From NCBI RefSeq assembly GCF_900178005.1, contig NZ_FXBS01000006.1, positions 1,331,585 to 1,395,584 of the forward strand: a stretch of 64,000 bases of DNA, written 5' to 3'. Below the pieces are notes generated by a model. The model worked only from the letters and a program-made list of their open reading frames with translations. It was not told the DNA's origin and made no database searches. The stretch is from Tuberibacillus sp. Marseille-P3662. Lineage in GTDB: Bacteria > Bacillota > Bacilli > Bacillales > Sporolactobacillaceae. The stretch's first letter is position 1, and the number at the start of each line of letters is the position of its first letter. The position numbers and the translations under genes are program-made. This document shows, one piece after another, positions 28,179-37,814 of this stretch.

Positions 28179-28225
28179 ATAATGGTTGCAGCGATATAGT
28201 TTATAAAACCGACTACAACCATTAT
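28179..28225. repeat. Inverted repeat between ctaB and ctaC
   Basis: Perfect 10-bp arms ATAATGGTTG / CAACCATTAT separated by 27 bases, starting 6 bases after the ctaB stop. No T run. It could be a processing or attenuation hairpin that sets the ratio of haem O synthase to oxidase subunits; this role is inferred. Confidence 0.7.
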
Positions 28226-28230
28226 TGTCA

Positions 28231-29166
28231 CTAAATAACAGACACAACCATAACAATGAACATAATGGTCATATAATTCAAAGAATACACAAACATGATC
28301 CGTGCCCATTTGATTGTATCTTTCATATAAAACCCATATAGGCTAACAGCGATCCACCCGAGACCCAGAACAATGGCCGCTATTAAATAAATCGCACCTA
28401 GTTCATATAATAAAAGTGAGACTGGAAACAGAACTAGAACGTAAGTCGTCATTTGCCTTTTGGTAAACTCGAATCCAGCGACAACCGGTAACATCGGAAT
28501 ACCCGCTTTACGATATTCCTCAACCCGTTTGATAGCAAGTGCCAAAAAATGAGGCGGCTGCCACAGAAACATAACCATAAACAATAACCATGGTATACCA
28601 GTGCTCAATGAGGGATCAATCGCAGCCCAACCAATCATCGGCGGTATGGCACCAGAAATGCCGCCAACAATAGTGTTTAACGAATGAGTGCGTTTTAACC
28701 ACCAGGTATAAACAACAACATAGACAAACAAGCCAATAAGCCCCAAAATTGCCGCCGCATAGTGCGCTAACATTAAGCTCATTGTACCCAATATAGACAT
28801 GGCAATACCAGCCCATAGAACTTGCCTTTCATCTAGTCGCCCCGTTGCCGATGGACGTTCCTGGGTTCGTTCCATTAATTGATCGATATCCCGATCAATG
28901 TAATTATTAAAACAACAGCCACCGGCAATAATTAAAGCCGTACCGATCAAAGCATAAATGATCGTCATAATATAATCTAAAAATGCGTATTCGTTAAAAG
29001 TTAATGCTAGCCAAATCCCAGTGAACGTTGTAATTAAATTGGATATGACAATCCCTGTTTTCGAAATCGTTAGGAAGTCTTTCCAAGTCCCCGAAGGATT
29101 GGCCTCCGACAATGGACCCGGTTCCATAACACGCGTAGGTTCATAGGTGGCAAAGGGCTTGCCCAT
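28231..29166 (-). CDS. ctaB: Protohaem IX farnesyltransferase (haem O synthase)
   Basis: UbiA-family prenyltransferase making haem O from haem B and farnesyl diphosphate for CtaA and the oxidase. 311 residues with the first aspartate-rich motif [15 protein letters not shown] and about eight membrane helices; W-P-R/H-like [11 protein letters not shown] segment conserved in CtaB. First gene of the oxidase operon, divergent from ctaA across 333 bp of regulatory DNA. Confidence 0.96.
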   Translation of the reverse strand: MGKPFATYEPTRVMEPGPLSEANPSGTWKDFLTISKTGIVISNLITTFTGIWLALTFNEYAFLDYIMTIIYALIGTALIIAGGCCFNNYIDRDIDQLMERTQERPSATGRLDERQVLWAGIAMSILGTMSLMLAHYAAAILGLIGLFVYVVVYTWWLKRTHSLNTIVGGISGAIPPMIGWAAIDPSLSTGIPWLLFMVMFLWQPPHFLALAIKRVEEYRKAGIPMLPVVAGFEFTKRQMTTYVLVLFPVSLLLYELGAIYLIAAIVLGLGWIAVSLYGFYMKDTIKWARIMFVYSLNYMTIMFIVMVVSVI

Positions 29167-29499
29167 AAAAAACGCTTCCTTTCTTATTGTAAAAGATGAT
29201 CCTCACGAATAAAAGAACCAAAATGACAATTCTAGTCTCTATGTGATTTTCCCATTACATTATAATTAACAAACAACTAAATGGAAACCACTTTGCGCCA
29301 AAAGATTATGATTTTGAAAAACCATCACAAAAATGTTTAAGAGTGTTCACAAAAACAATTTTTGGCGTCTAAAAGATTATGTTAAGCTATTAATGGATTT
29401 CATATTATCTGTATTCATTATATACGAACTCCATTTATTTGTATACTTTGTGTCGGTTTGACATAAAATCGACACATTTTTGTAAGAAGGTGTCCCTCT
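29167..29499. promoter_or_regulatory. Divergent ctaB/ctaA regulatory region
   Basis: AT-rich, no ORF. It holds: TATAAT on the minus strand at 29259-29264 without a good -35; two copies of TCACAAAAA (29325-29333 and 29347-29355), 22 bp apart start to start, which read TTTTTGTGA on the minus strand and resemble ResD-type sites; two copies of AAAAGATTATG (29300-29310, 29371-29381); and a perfect 7-bp inverted repeat TGTGTCG/CGACACA at 29449-29476 just before ctaA. ResD control of ctaA/ctaB is known in B. subtilis; its operation here is inferred. Confidence 0.55.
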
Positions 29500-30402
29500 T
29501 TGAGACAAAACAAATTATTTATTTTTAGTATTGTAGCCACACTTGGGATGTTTATTGTCATCTTAATGGGTGCTCTAGTAACGAACACTGGGTCTGCTAA
29601 CGGGTGTGGACGATCTTGGCCACTCTGTTATGGGGAAGTTGTCCCGTCGGATGTAAAGAAAGAAACCCTCATTGAGTTCAGCCATCGTATTATTTCTGGA
29701 TTAATGGGGCTTATTGTTATCATTCACGCCATTTGGAGTTGGCTTCGTTATGCCCACATTAAATGGACAAAATTATTAGCCGTTCTATCCGTTTTCTTTG
29801 TCGCATTTCAAGGTCTATTAGGAGGAGCCGCTGTCATTTGGCAACAGTCTTCCTTTATTCTAGCCTTGCATTTTGGTTTCTCATTGATTTCATTTGCCAG
29901 TGTTCTGATGCTAACCATTATTGTTTACGAACAGACCAGGTACCGCACTACCATTCGACCTAAGATTACAACGGCAATGCGTCTGAATCTTACAGGAATG
30001 TTTATCTATCTTTATCTTTTAATTTACTCCGGTGCCTTCGTTCGACACACCGACTCAGCCTTAGGGTGTCGCGGCTGGCCACTGTGTAATGGCGAATGGA
30101 TTCCTGAACTTTATAGCCGCGCTGGTGTCCAGTTCATCCATAGAGTGCTGGCTGGCGTCCTCATCATCTGGTTAGCGACCACGTTCATTCGCGTCGTGCT
30201 TAAATATCGTGATGAAGTTTGGCTTTATTGGGGAATCACATTAAGCATTGGGCTTATTCTTCTTCAGGCTTTTACGGGAGCCATGGTTGTGTTAACACTT
30301 ATGGATATCAGCTTTTTGCTTCTGCATGCCTCCTTCGTGACATTGCTATTCGGGGCTTTAGGTTTTCTCGTCATGATTGCTTGGCGAAAACCCAGATCAT
30401 AA
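29500..30402 (+). CDS. ctaA: Haem A synthase
   Basis: Oxidises the C8 methyl of haem O to the formyl group of haem A. 300 residues, eight membrane helices in two four-helix halves, with paired cysteines in each extracellular loop (NGCGRSWPLCYGE and LGCRGWPLCNGEW) and conserved haem-ligand histidines (EFSHRIISG, QFIHRVLAG, ALHFGF, LHASFV). TTG start after GAAGGTG. Divergent from ctaB. Confidence 0.96.
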   Translation: MRQNKLFIFSIVATLGMFIVILMGALVTNTGSANGCGRSWPLCYGEVVPSDVKKETLIEFSHRIISGLMGLIVIIHAIWSWLRYAHIKWTKLLAVLSVFFVAFQGLLGGAAVIWQQSSFILALHFGFSLISFASVLMLTIIVYEQTRYRTTIRPKITTAMRLNLTGMFIYLYLLIYSGAFVRHTDSALGCRGWPLCNGEWIPELYSRAGVQFIHRVLAGVLIIWLATTFIRVVLKYRDEVWLYWGITLSIGLILLQAFTGAMVVLTLMDISFLLLHASFVTLLFGALGFLVMIAWRKPRS

Positions 30403-30435
30403 AAAGCATCCTGCTTCATCAGCAGGATGCTTTTT
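30401..30435. terminator. Bidirectional terminator between ctaA and pyc
   Basis: Perfect 15-bp stem AAAAAGCATCCTGCT / AGCAGGATGCTTTTT, 5-base loop, serving two convergent genes. Confidence 0.95.
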
Positions 30436-30453
30436 AGATTAAGTGGTTTCTAA

Positions 30454-33400
30454 TTAGTCTCTCATTTCTACCAGTAGATCACCGGTTTGTATCGTTTCAT
30501 TGGATTTAAGATGAATTTTTTCTACGACGCCATCAAAAGGAGCTTGCAGTGTTGTTTCCATTTTCATCGCTTCGGTGATCATCAGATGATCACCTTTTTT
30601 CACCTTTTCGCCTTCATCAACAAGCACCTTAATCACTGTTCCCGGCATGGTCGCACCTAAATGCTTATCATTGTCAGGGTCTGCTTTCGGTTTGACTGAT
30701 ATGTCGGTTTCAACATTTGTATCACGAATCACAACTTCACGTGGTTGACCGTTCAATTCAAAGTAAACGGTTCGCGTGCCATCTTTTTGCGGTTCACTAA
30801 TAGATACAAGTTTCACAATCAAGGTCTTACCTTGTTCAATTTCAATCGCCACTTCTTCACCAAGCTTAAGACCGTAGAAGAAAGTTGGTGTATCTAAGAC
30901 TGATATATCCCCATAAGATTCTTGCGCTTTTAAGTAATCCGAAAAAACCTTTGGATAGAGGGCATAAGATAAAAGTTCCTTAAACGTCCCTTTACGGTTA
31001 ATCTTATGTTCAAGCGTTTTTTTCATTTCTGTGAAATCTACACTGTCCAAATATTCACCAGGGCGTTTGGTTAAAGGTTCACGTCCTTTAAGAACAATAT
31101 TTTGCAATTGCTTTGGAAAACCCTGATATGGCTGGCCAAGATAACCTTGGAAAAAAGTAATCACAGAATCTGGAAAATCAATGGAGTCGCCGCGTTCGTA
31201 CAAGTCATCCTCTGTTAAGTCATTTTGTACCATGAACAACGCCATATCTCCGACAACTTTTGAAGATGGCGTAACCTTGACGATATCACCGAATAACTGA
31301 TTAACGCGGGCATACATATCTTTGACTTCTTCCCAACGTCCACGGAGACCGACTCCCTCTGCTTGTTGTTGCAAGTTACTATATTGGCCGCCTGGCATTT
31401 CATATTTATAAATTTCCGGATTAGGAGCTTTCATCCCATTTTCGAACGGCGCATAATATTCTCGTACATCATGCCAATAGTCACTCAACCGCTCCATAGC
31501 ATCAATATCAACTTCTGGCTTACGCTCATTACCTTCTAGGGCATAATATAAGGAATTCGCACTTGGCTGTGACGTCATTCCGGACATCGATGCCATGGAC
31601 GTATCTACAATATCAACCCCGGCTTCAACAGCACGGGAGTAGGTGAAGATGCCGTTACCACTTGTATCATGCATATGTAAATGGATCGGGATATCCACCG
31701 ATTCTTTTAATTGGCTAATCAATTGATAAGCAGCTTCAGGTTTCAATAATCCAGCCATATCCTTAATAGCTAGTATATGCGCGCCTGCTGCTTCCAATTC
31801 TTTTGCTAGATTTAAATAATAGTTTAAATCATATTTCTTCTTGGCGGGGTCAAGGATATCACCTGTATAGCAGATTGTCGCTTCAGCGATTTTGCCCGTA
31901 TCTCGTACAGTTTCAATCGCGAGCCGCATCCCTTCTACCCAGTTCAAACTGTCAAAAATTCTGAATACATCAATACCGGCATCTGCAGACTCTCTAATGA
32001 ACGATTGAATCAGGTTATCAGCATAATTGGTATATCCGACTGCATTGGAACCTCTAAACAACATTTGCAACAGGACGTTCGGCATTTTTTCTCTGATTAA
32101 CCTTAAGCGTTCCCACGGATCTTCTTTTAAGAAACGCATCATGGTGTCATAAGTAGCGCCGCCCCACATTTCAGATGAGAATAGATTCGGTAATAGCCTC
32201 GCGGTTGGTTCAGCGATTTTTTTAATATCATGCGTCCGCATCCGCGTCGCAAGTAAACTCTGGTGGGCATCACGGAACGTGGTATCGGTTAACAACACTT
32301 GTTCATGTTGCTTAATCCAATCAACAACACCTTCTGGCCCTTTGGCATCCAAAATTTGTTTCGTTCCCTGCGGCATTGGTTCAGAATACTTAACGTCCGG
32401 TAGCGTCGGCCGTATAAGGGACGGCTTTTTCTGTTGATGAATGCCCGGAAAACCATTGACCGTCACATCACCAATATAGGTTAACATTTTGGTTCCACGG
32501 TTAAGTTTTGGAGGGAATACAAACAATTCTGGTGTGGAATCAATAAACGACGTATCGGCTTGTCCGGATAAAAACGTTTCATGATTAACAACATTCTCCA
32601 AAAAGGAAATGTTCGTTTTGATCCCTCTTATTCTGAATTCCTTTAGATTTCTTAACATTTTGGATGCAGCATCCGTGAATGTTAACGCCCAGGTTGACAC
32701 TTTAACGAGTAAAGAATCATAATGTGGCGTTATGACAGCGCCTTGGAAACCATTGCCGGCATCTAGACGAACACCAAAACCACCGCCTGTTCGATACGCC
32801 ATAATTTTTCCGGTATCAGGCATAAATTGATGTTCCGGATCTTCAGTTGTTACCCTAGATTGAATGGCATAACCGTTCGTAACAATACGATCCTGTTCCG
32901 GGATATTGACCGGTGCTTGATGCAGATGGGCCCCTTCGGCAATGCGGATTTGTGATTGAACAATGTCAACACCGGTTACCATTTCTGTAATGGTGTGCTC
33001 GACTTGGACACGCGGATTAACCTCAATAAAATAAAAGTCTCCATCATCTGTGACAAGAAATTCAACGGTGCCTGCATTCTTGTAATTCACATGGTCCATT
33101 AACTGAACGGCTGATTGGCAGAGCCCTTCTCTAACCGGTTCAGGTAATGCCAAGCTTGGGGCAACTTCTACCACTTTTTGATGGCGTCTCTGAACGGAAC
33201 AATCACGTTCAAACAAGTGCACAGTGTTACCATGACTGTCACCAATAACTTGAACCTCAATGTGTTTAGGATTCTCAACATACTTCTCAATATAGATGTC
33301 CCCTGAGCCAAAAGCAGCTTGAGCCTCGGATTTCGCACGTTCAAACGCATCTTCAAGCCCGCGTTCACTGCGAACCACTCGCATACCACGACCGCCGCCA

Positions 33401-33900
33401 CCAAGAACAGCCTTAACCATGATGGGATAACCGTGCTCATTGGCAAATTGTTTCGCTTCTTTAACCGAATCGATGACGCCGTCAGTACCTGGAACAACTG
33501 GAATACCGGCTGCAACAGCTGCTTCGCGTGCTTTCGCTTTATCACCAAATGTCAATAAATGATCGACGTCCGGTCCCACAAAGATAATGCCCTCATCCTG
33601 ACAACGTTGAGCAAATTCCTCATTCTCAGATAAAAAGCCATAACCAGGGTGGATCGCATCAACGCCATTAGCTTTAGCGATTTCAATAATCCCTTCAATA
33701 TCTAAATAAGCATCAATCGGCTTTTTATCCTCTCCAACAAGATAGGCCTCATCCGCTTTATAGCGATGATATGAGCCCGTATCTTCCTTTGAATAAACAG
33801 CAACAGTACGGATATTGAGTTCCGTACACGCCCTGAATATTCGAATCGCAATTTCTCCTCTATTAGCAACTAACAGTTTCTGAATCTTTCGCTCTCCCAT
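30454..33900 (-). CDS. pyc: Pyruvate carboxylase
   Basis: Anaplerotic carboxylation of pyruvate to oxaloacetate. 1148 residues, the same length as B. subtilis PycA. Domain order: biotin carboxylase (about 1-450; VKAVLGGGGRGMR and FIEVNPRVQVEHTITE), carboxyltransferase (about 530-800; LLTDTTFRDAHQSLLATRMR and LHMHDTSGNG metal-binding HxH), allosteric linker and C-terminal biotin carrier with biotin Lys about 1113 in TEAMKMETT. The ATG directly abuts the ftsW stop and its AGGAGG lies within the end of ftsW, so the two genes share a transcript. Confidence 0.98.
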   Translation of the reverse strand: MGERKIQKLLVANRGEIAIRIFRACTELNIRTVAVYSKEDTGSYHRYKADEAYLVGEDKKPIDAYLDIEGIIEIAKANGVDAIHPGYGFLSENEEFAQRCQDEGIIFVGPDVDHLLTFGDKAKAREAAVAAGIPVVPGTDGVIDSVKEAKQFANEHGYPIMVKAVLGGGGRGMRVVRSERGLEDAFERAKSEAQAAFGSGDIYIEKYVENPKHIEVQVIGDSHGNTVHLFERDCSVQRRHQKVVEVAPSLALPEPVREGLCQSAVQLMDHVNYKNAGTVEFLVTDDGDFYFIEVNPRVQVEHTITEMVTGVDIVQSQIRIAEGAHLHQAPVNIPEQDRIVTNGYAIQSRVTTEDPEHQFMPDTGKIMAYRTGGGFGVRLDAGNGFQGAVITPHYDSLLVKVSTWALTFTDAASKMLRNLKEFRIRGIKTNISFLENVVNHETFLSGQADTSFIDSTPELFVFPPKLNRGTKMLTYIGDVTVNGFPGIHQQKKPSLIRPTLPDVKYSEPMPQGTKQILDAKGPEGVVDWIKQHEQVLLTDTTFRDAHQSLLATRMRTHDIKKIAEPTARLLPNLFSSEMWGGATYDTMMRFLKEDPWERLRLIREKMPNVLLQMLFRGSNAVGYTNYADNLIQSFIRESADAGIDVFRIFDSLNWVEGMRLAIETVRDTGKIAEATICYTGDILDPAKKKYDLNYYLNLAKELEAAGAHILAIKDMAGLLKPEAAYQLISQLKESVDIPIHLHMHDTSGNGIFTYSRAVEAGVDIVDTSMASMSGMTSQPSANSLYYALEGNERKPEVDIDAMERLSDYWHDVREYYAPFENGMKAPNPEIYKYEMPGGQYSNLQQQAEGVGLRGRWEEVKDMYARVNQLFGDIVKVTPSSKVVGDMALFMVQNDLTEDDLYERGDSIDFPDSVITFFQGYLGQPYQGFPKQLQNIVLKGREPLTKRPGEYLDSVDFTEMKKTLEHKINRKGTFKELLSYALYPKVFSDYLKAQESYGDISVLDTPTFFYGLKLGEEVAIEIEQGKTLIVKLVSISEPQKDGTRTVYFELNGQPREVVIRDTNVETDISVKPKADPDNDKHLGATMPGTVIKVLVDEGEKVKKGDHLMITEAMKMETTLQAPFDGVVEKIHLKSNETIQTGDLLVEMRD

Positions 33901-35034
33901 TTATGCAACCTCCTGTAGTCGTTTTTTTTCTCGCATTTTGACAAAACTAGAGATATTGATGAGAACCCCGACAGATATCATTGTCATCACTAAAGATGAC
34001 CCCCCGTAGCTAATGAACGGCAACGGTACCCCTGTGACCGGCATGAGTCCGACTATAACACAGAGATTAATCCCCGCCTGTATTCCTATGAATGAAGCAA
34101 TACCAATCGCTAGCAAACTACCGAATACATCTTGAGCCTTAATCCCGATTAAAAACCCTCGAACTACGATATAGGCGAGTAACAATAACACGAAGGCAAC
34201 CCCAAGAATACCTAGTTCTTCAGCAACAATCGCCATGATAAAGTCCGTATGTGGAAATGGCAGAAAACCAGTTTTTTCAATGCTGTTGCCCAGTCCTTTA
34301 CCAGACCAGCCGCCTGATGCAATAGCAATATAAGAATTCACTAATTGCAAGCCTTCGTCCTGAGCAAAAGTGAAAGGTTGGCCAACCGCTTCTATTCGAT
34401 TTTTTTGTTCAGGTGATAACAGCATCGTAAATAACACCGCAATGGCTACTAAAGCAAGACTAAGCAGTGACACAAGGTGTTTGACCCGAATCCCGGAACA
34501 TATAATGACACAGCTAGCAATACCAGCCACAATCATAGCTGAGCCCAAGTCAGGTTGAGCCGCAATTAAGAAAAAGAATAGGATTACAACAATTAAAGGC
34601 GGTAAGACGCTTGTTTTAAACTGAGAAATATGCCTTTGTTTGTTCGCAAATACTGAGGCTAAATAAAGAATTAGGGTTAACTTAGCCATTTCAGCTGGCT
34701 GGATATTAATCGGACCCAATGACAACCACGACGTGGCGTTGTTATTCGTTTCACCAATGATGAAGACGAGCCCAAGTAACAATAAGGTTATCGGCACTAT
34801 CCATTTAATTAATTTTTGATAAGCCTTATATGGAAATAGCATCGCGACGAACCCAGCACTAATCGCAATCACAGCCCACATCATTTGTCTTTTAAAGATA
34901 TAAGTGATTGTGTCATGATCGATTTGAGAGATAATGGTACTCGCACTATACACCATAACCAAGCCAAATCCAATTAATAAAAGCACGGTCACGACCAAAG
35001 TGTAGTCGTAGTTTCGAAACATTTTCTTCAACAT
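33901..35034 (-). CDS. ftsW: FtsW/RodA/SpoVE family peptidoglycan polymerase, probably FtsW
   Basis: SEDS glycosyltransferase that makes septal peptidoglycan strands with PBP2B. About 377 residues, ten membrane helices; SEDS motifs ATSWLSLGPINIQPAEMAKL, QPDLGSAMI, the catalytic-Asp loop TDFIMAIVAEELG and PLPFISYGGSSL. The second ATG is preferred because GGATGG is spaced correctly for it. Position directly before pyc is that of B. subtilis ftsW (ylaO); SpoVE normally lies in the mur cluster, so FtsW is favoured. Confidence 0.92.
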   Translation of the reverse strand: MLKKMFRNYDYTLVVTVLLLIGFGLVMVYSASTIISQIDHDTITYIFKRQMMWAVIAISAGFVAMLFPYKAYQKLIKWIVPITLLLLGLVFIIGETNNNATSWLSLGPINIQPAEMAKLTLILYLASVFANKQRHISQFKTSVLPPLIVVILFFFLIAAQPDLGSAMIVAGIASCVIICSGIRVKHLVSLLSLALVAIAVLFTMLLSPEQKNRIEAVGQPFTFAQDEGLQLVNSYIAIASGGWSGKGLGNSIEKTGFLPFPHTDFIMAIVAEELGILGVAFVLLLLAYIVVRGFLIGIKAQDVFGSLLAIGIASFIGIQAGINLCVIVGLMPVTGVPLPFISYGGSSLVMTMISVGVLINISSFVKMREKKRLQEVA

Positions 35035-35151
35035 GTTGTCCATCCTATCAAAAGTTCTCTTGTTGTATAATTCTTTGAGTGAGTATCGATTTCCTGCAAA
35101 ATCGTCAAGATTATTCGTATGTATTCATTGTTTTATGACAAAGGGCCTAAA

Positions 35152-35186
35152 TAAAAACTCAAACTACCGCGCAAGATAGTTTGAGT
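35152..35186 (-). terminator. Terminator after ylaN
   Basis: Perfect 10-bp stem ACTCAAACTA / TAGTTTGAGT, 10-base loop, T run on the minus strand. Confidence 0.9.
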
Positions 35187-35191
35187 CTATA

Positions 35192-35476
35192 TCATTTATT
35201 TTGGGTTGTCGCCTCATGCAAAGCGGACAATTGCCTTTCCAAGGATTCAAGCAATTCCTTGCCATCCTTTTCATCAATGGTTCCTAAGCGAACAGCAAAG
35301 TCAATTTCCCTAGAAAGTCCGAACATTTGTGTATCCAAAACCTCTTCATATAGAGGGCATTGCGGCATCGTTAGGTTTTCCATCTGAACTTCTATCAGCT
35401 TTAGGATCTTATGGGCATCGGCTTTCAGCAATTCATAAGCCTTTTCCCGATGTCCTGCTGCTATCTCAGTGGACAA
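35192..35476 (-). CDS. ylaN: YlaN family protein (UPF0358)
   Basis: 94 residues (B. subtilis 93). The core [40 protein letters not shown] and [15 protein letters not shown] is highly conserved. YlaN has been reported as an Fe(II)-binding protein that relieves Fur repression and is essential under iron limitation in B. subtilis and S. aureus. The start is a TTG five bases after GGAGGGG; an in-frame ATG overlaps that ribosome site. Monocistronic, opposite to ylaL. Confidence 0.92.
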   Translation of the reverse strand: MSTEIAAGHREKAYELLKADAHKILKLIEVQMENLTMPQCPLYEEVLDTQMFGLSREIDFAVRLGTIDEKDGKELLESLERQLSALHEATTQNK

Positions 35477-35597
35477 ATTGATCCCCTCCATTTGTGGACA
35501 TCCTGCATTTATCTTATCGTTAATAAGCAAAAAATGCAAGCCATTGTTCCGACGATATTGCTCATTCCATTATATAATCCATACCCGATTTTTAGAA

Positions 35598-35626
35598 GTG
35601 ACAAATTTTCTACAGCAATTTATACT
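35598..35626 (+). promoter_or_regulatory. Sigma-A promoter of ylaL
   Basis: GTGACA (35598-35603), 17-bp spacer, TATACT (35621-35626), each one base from consensus, about 37 bases before the ylaL start. Confidence 0.8.
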
Positions 35627-35662
35627 AGTGTAAGAAAGCAGTCTACATAAAGAGGTGAGTCT

Positions 35663-36151
35663 ATGGACTATATCATACCAGTCAAAGGAGCCGTCAATTA
35701 TTCCATCACTTTGGATGCTAGTGTATGGATTTTTGATGATCGGAAAATCGCATTTGAAGATTTTTTCAGTCATGACTATAAAATGCTTATTGATCCTGAA
35801 CCGAACAATGCACAAAATGGGCTAGCACCTGAACAAGACGCCGCAGGAGCGCCTTTTCAAAAAAATGAGCGACGATATAAGAAATCAGAGTGGTTTGATC
35901 ACTCTTTTGTCATCCCAGTTAAAACGTTTCTGGGCAATGCGGAACCTTTAGATTCTGCCAATACCGTCCGCTTTGAACTTGATAATCAAACGTCGGAATC
36001 AGTCACTCTGGACGAAGCCAACAAAGGGGTTTTCCTCTTTTCACAAGATGGCCAGTCCATTAAAGAAAGAGGACCGATTCATTTTTATCATGGCAACGGT
36101 GATAATAAAGACAACCCAATTAAGGGAATCCGTAAAATTGTTGTTGAATAA
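35663..36151 (+). CDS. ylaL: YlaL family hypothetical protein
   Basis: 162-residue soluble protein homologous by position and length to B. subtilis YlaL (about 157), function unknown. Notable segments are the N-terminal YIIPVKGAVNYSITLDASVWIFDDR and a central acidic/asparagine-rich stretch (DPEPNNAQNGLAPEQ). Some annotations call this family a peptidyl-prolyl isomerase; I see nothing that supports or excludes this. Monocistronic with consensus promoter and terminator. Confidence 0.78.
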   Translation: MDYIIPVKGAVNYSITLDASVWIFDDRKIAFEDFFSHDYKMLIDPEPNNAQNGLAPEQDAAGAPFQKNERRYKKSEWFDHSFVIPVKTFLGNAEPLDSANTVRFELDNQTSESVTLDEANKGVFLFSQDGQSIKERGPIHFYHGNGDNKDNPIKGIRKIVVE

Positions 36152-36160
36152 TTTAGCGTC

Positions 36161-36192
36161 ACTCCATCGCTCATTGTGATGGAGTTTTTTTA
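36161..36192 (+). terminator. Terminator after ylaL
   Basis: 8-bp stem ACTCCATC / GATGGAGT, 9-base loop, followed by a T run. Confidence 0.88.
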
Positions 36193-36430
36193 TAGGCTCA
36201 ACGCTTCAGCCTCCTCGGAAGAAAACCACTTCCTGCGGGGGCTTTAGCTGTTGCTTTCGCCGCAGGACTCTAGTAAAGGCACCTTAAGTAAGCGACGCTG
36301 AGGAACACACTAAGTTTAAGTATTCCGAACCTCTTATAAAGGAGTTAAGAGCAATACCAGCGGAGGAAATACACGGAGGCTCACGGGTCACTCAGCGAGC
36401 GCGTAGTGTATTTCCGGAGCGGTATATACG
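36193..36430. repeat. GC-rich intergenic palindromic repeat region
   Basis: 296 bp without a gene between ylaL and phoH-type ylaK. It contains CCGCAGGACTCT at 36260-36271 (11 of 12 identical to 44354-44365) and an imperfect palindrome with outer arms ATACC/GGTAT (36354-36358, 36421-36425) and perfect inner arms GGAAATACAC/GTGTATTTCC (36365-36374, 36406-36415). Composition and wording (CTCCTCGGAAG, CTGCGGGGGC, CCGCAGG) resemble mobile intergenic repeats of Bacillaceae. No transposase. Confidence 0.65.
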
Positions 36431-36488
36431 ATGCATTTCGGTTCAACCATGAAGTTAAAAAGCAACAATATTTATGAAAATAGCCTTT

Positions 36489-37814
36489 TTATAACAAATC
36501 AGCTGCCACTTGCGCCAGCTGTGAACGTTCCCCTTTTGTCAATTGAACATGTCCAGTAATTGGGTCTTCTTTCATTTTTTCAACCACATAAGTGAGGCCA
36601 TTATTATAAGCATCGAGATACGGATGGTCCACTTGCTGAGGGTCACCCATTAAGACAATTTTACTCCCTTCACCTACTCGCGTTAAGATCGTCTTTACTT
36701 CATGTTTTGTGAGATTCTGAGCTTCATCAATAATAATAAACTGCTCTGGTATACTACGCCCACGAATATAAGTGATAGCTTCAACTTGAATCGACGAGAT
36801 CCCGGATAAGATATTATCAATCTCACCAGATTGGTGAGTATTAAATAAAAATTCTAGATTATCATAGATCGGTTGCAGCCATGGCTTAAGTTTATCCTCT
36901 TTCTCTCCTGGCAAATAACCGATATCCTTCCCTAATGGAACAATCGGGCGAGCAATAAACAATTTATGAAAAGCTTTCATATCCTCTGTCTGCAACAATC
37001 CTGATGCCAAAGCTATTAATGTTTTTCCCGTCCCTGCCTTTCCCATCATCGTCACCAAACGAACATCATCACGTTGTAATAGTTCAAGTGCCATTAATTG
37101 CTGAGCATTTCGAGCTTTTATCCCCCAAATCACATCCTGGCCGAACAGACAATGGTTCAGCTGGTCTTTCTTCCCATTTACAATGCCAACAGCTGATGCT
37201 TGACTCGTTAAGCTCTTTAAAATGAAGAATTGGTTCGGATACCAATCGTGAGTCGGCAACTCATTCATCTTAATATGTTCATCTTTATAAAAACGATTGA
37301 TCAATTCATCTGGAACCAACAATTCATTGTAACCCATATAAACGTTATCAGAATGGATCACACGATCGTTAAGAAAATCGTCAGCTTGAAGACCAAGCGC
37401 ATCGGCCTTAACTCGTACGAGTGTGTCTTTACTAACTAGAATAACCGATCGCGGTTGTTGTTTTTCTTGCTCTTCTTGATGGAGGTTGAGAGCAACTGCA
37501 ATGATCCGATTATCGTTGGTGACTTCCAAAAACGTATTTTGTAAACATTGAAACGAACGATGATTTAGTTCAACTCTTAAGGAACCGCCATTTTCCAAGG
37601 TTAGCGTTTCATGAAGTTTACCTTTTTGTCGTAAACCATCCATGATTCGTGAAACTTGTCTTGCATGACGTCCGATTTCATCCATATTGCGTTTCTTTGA
37701 ATCAACCTCTTCCAGAGCTGCCGCTGGTATGACGACTTCGTTATCCTCAAAAGCATAAATGGCATAAGGGTCTTGTAAAAGGACGTTTGTATCAAGAACA
37801 TAAATTTTAGTCAA
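36489..37814 (-). CDS. ylaK: PIN domain plus PhoH-type ATPase (YlaK)
   Basis: PhoH2-type protein: N-terminal PIN RNase-like domain (about 5-150; YVLDTNVLLQDP, VVIPAAALEEVDSKKR, DNRIIAVAL acidic residues) and C-terminal PhoH ATPase with P-loop MMGKAGTGKTLIAL and Walker B IIIDEAQNLT. Members are proposed to be RNA helicase-nucleases or toxin-antitoxin derivatives; role in the cell is unsettled. 441 residues when started at the TTG seven bases after AGGAGG (37812-37814), equal to B. subtilis YlaK (442); an ATG 18 codons upstream has no ribosome site. Confidence 0.93.
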   Translation of the reverse strand: MTKIYVLDTNVLLQDPYAIYAFEDNEVVIPAAALEEVDSKKRNMDEIGRHARQVSRIMDGLRQKGKLHETLTLENGGSLRVELNHRSFQCLQNTFLEVTNDNRIIAVALNLHQEEQEKQQPRSVILVSKDTLVRVKADALGLQADDFLNDRVIHSDNVYMGYNELLVPDELINRFYKDEHIKMNELPTHDWYPNQFFILKSLTSQASAVGIVNGKKDQLNHCLFGQDVIWGIKARNAQQLMALELLQRDDVRLVTMMGKAGTGKTLIALASGLLQTEDMKAFHKLFIARPIVPLGKDIGYLPGEKEDKLKPWLQPIYDNLEFLFNTHQSGEIDNILSGISSIQVEAITYIRGRSIPEQFIIIDEAQNLTKHEVKTILTRVGEGSKIVLMGDPQQVDHPYLDAYNNGLTYVVEKMKEDPITGHVQLTKGERSQLAQVAADLL

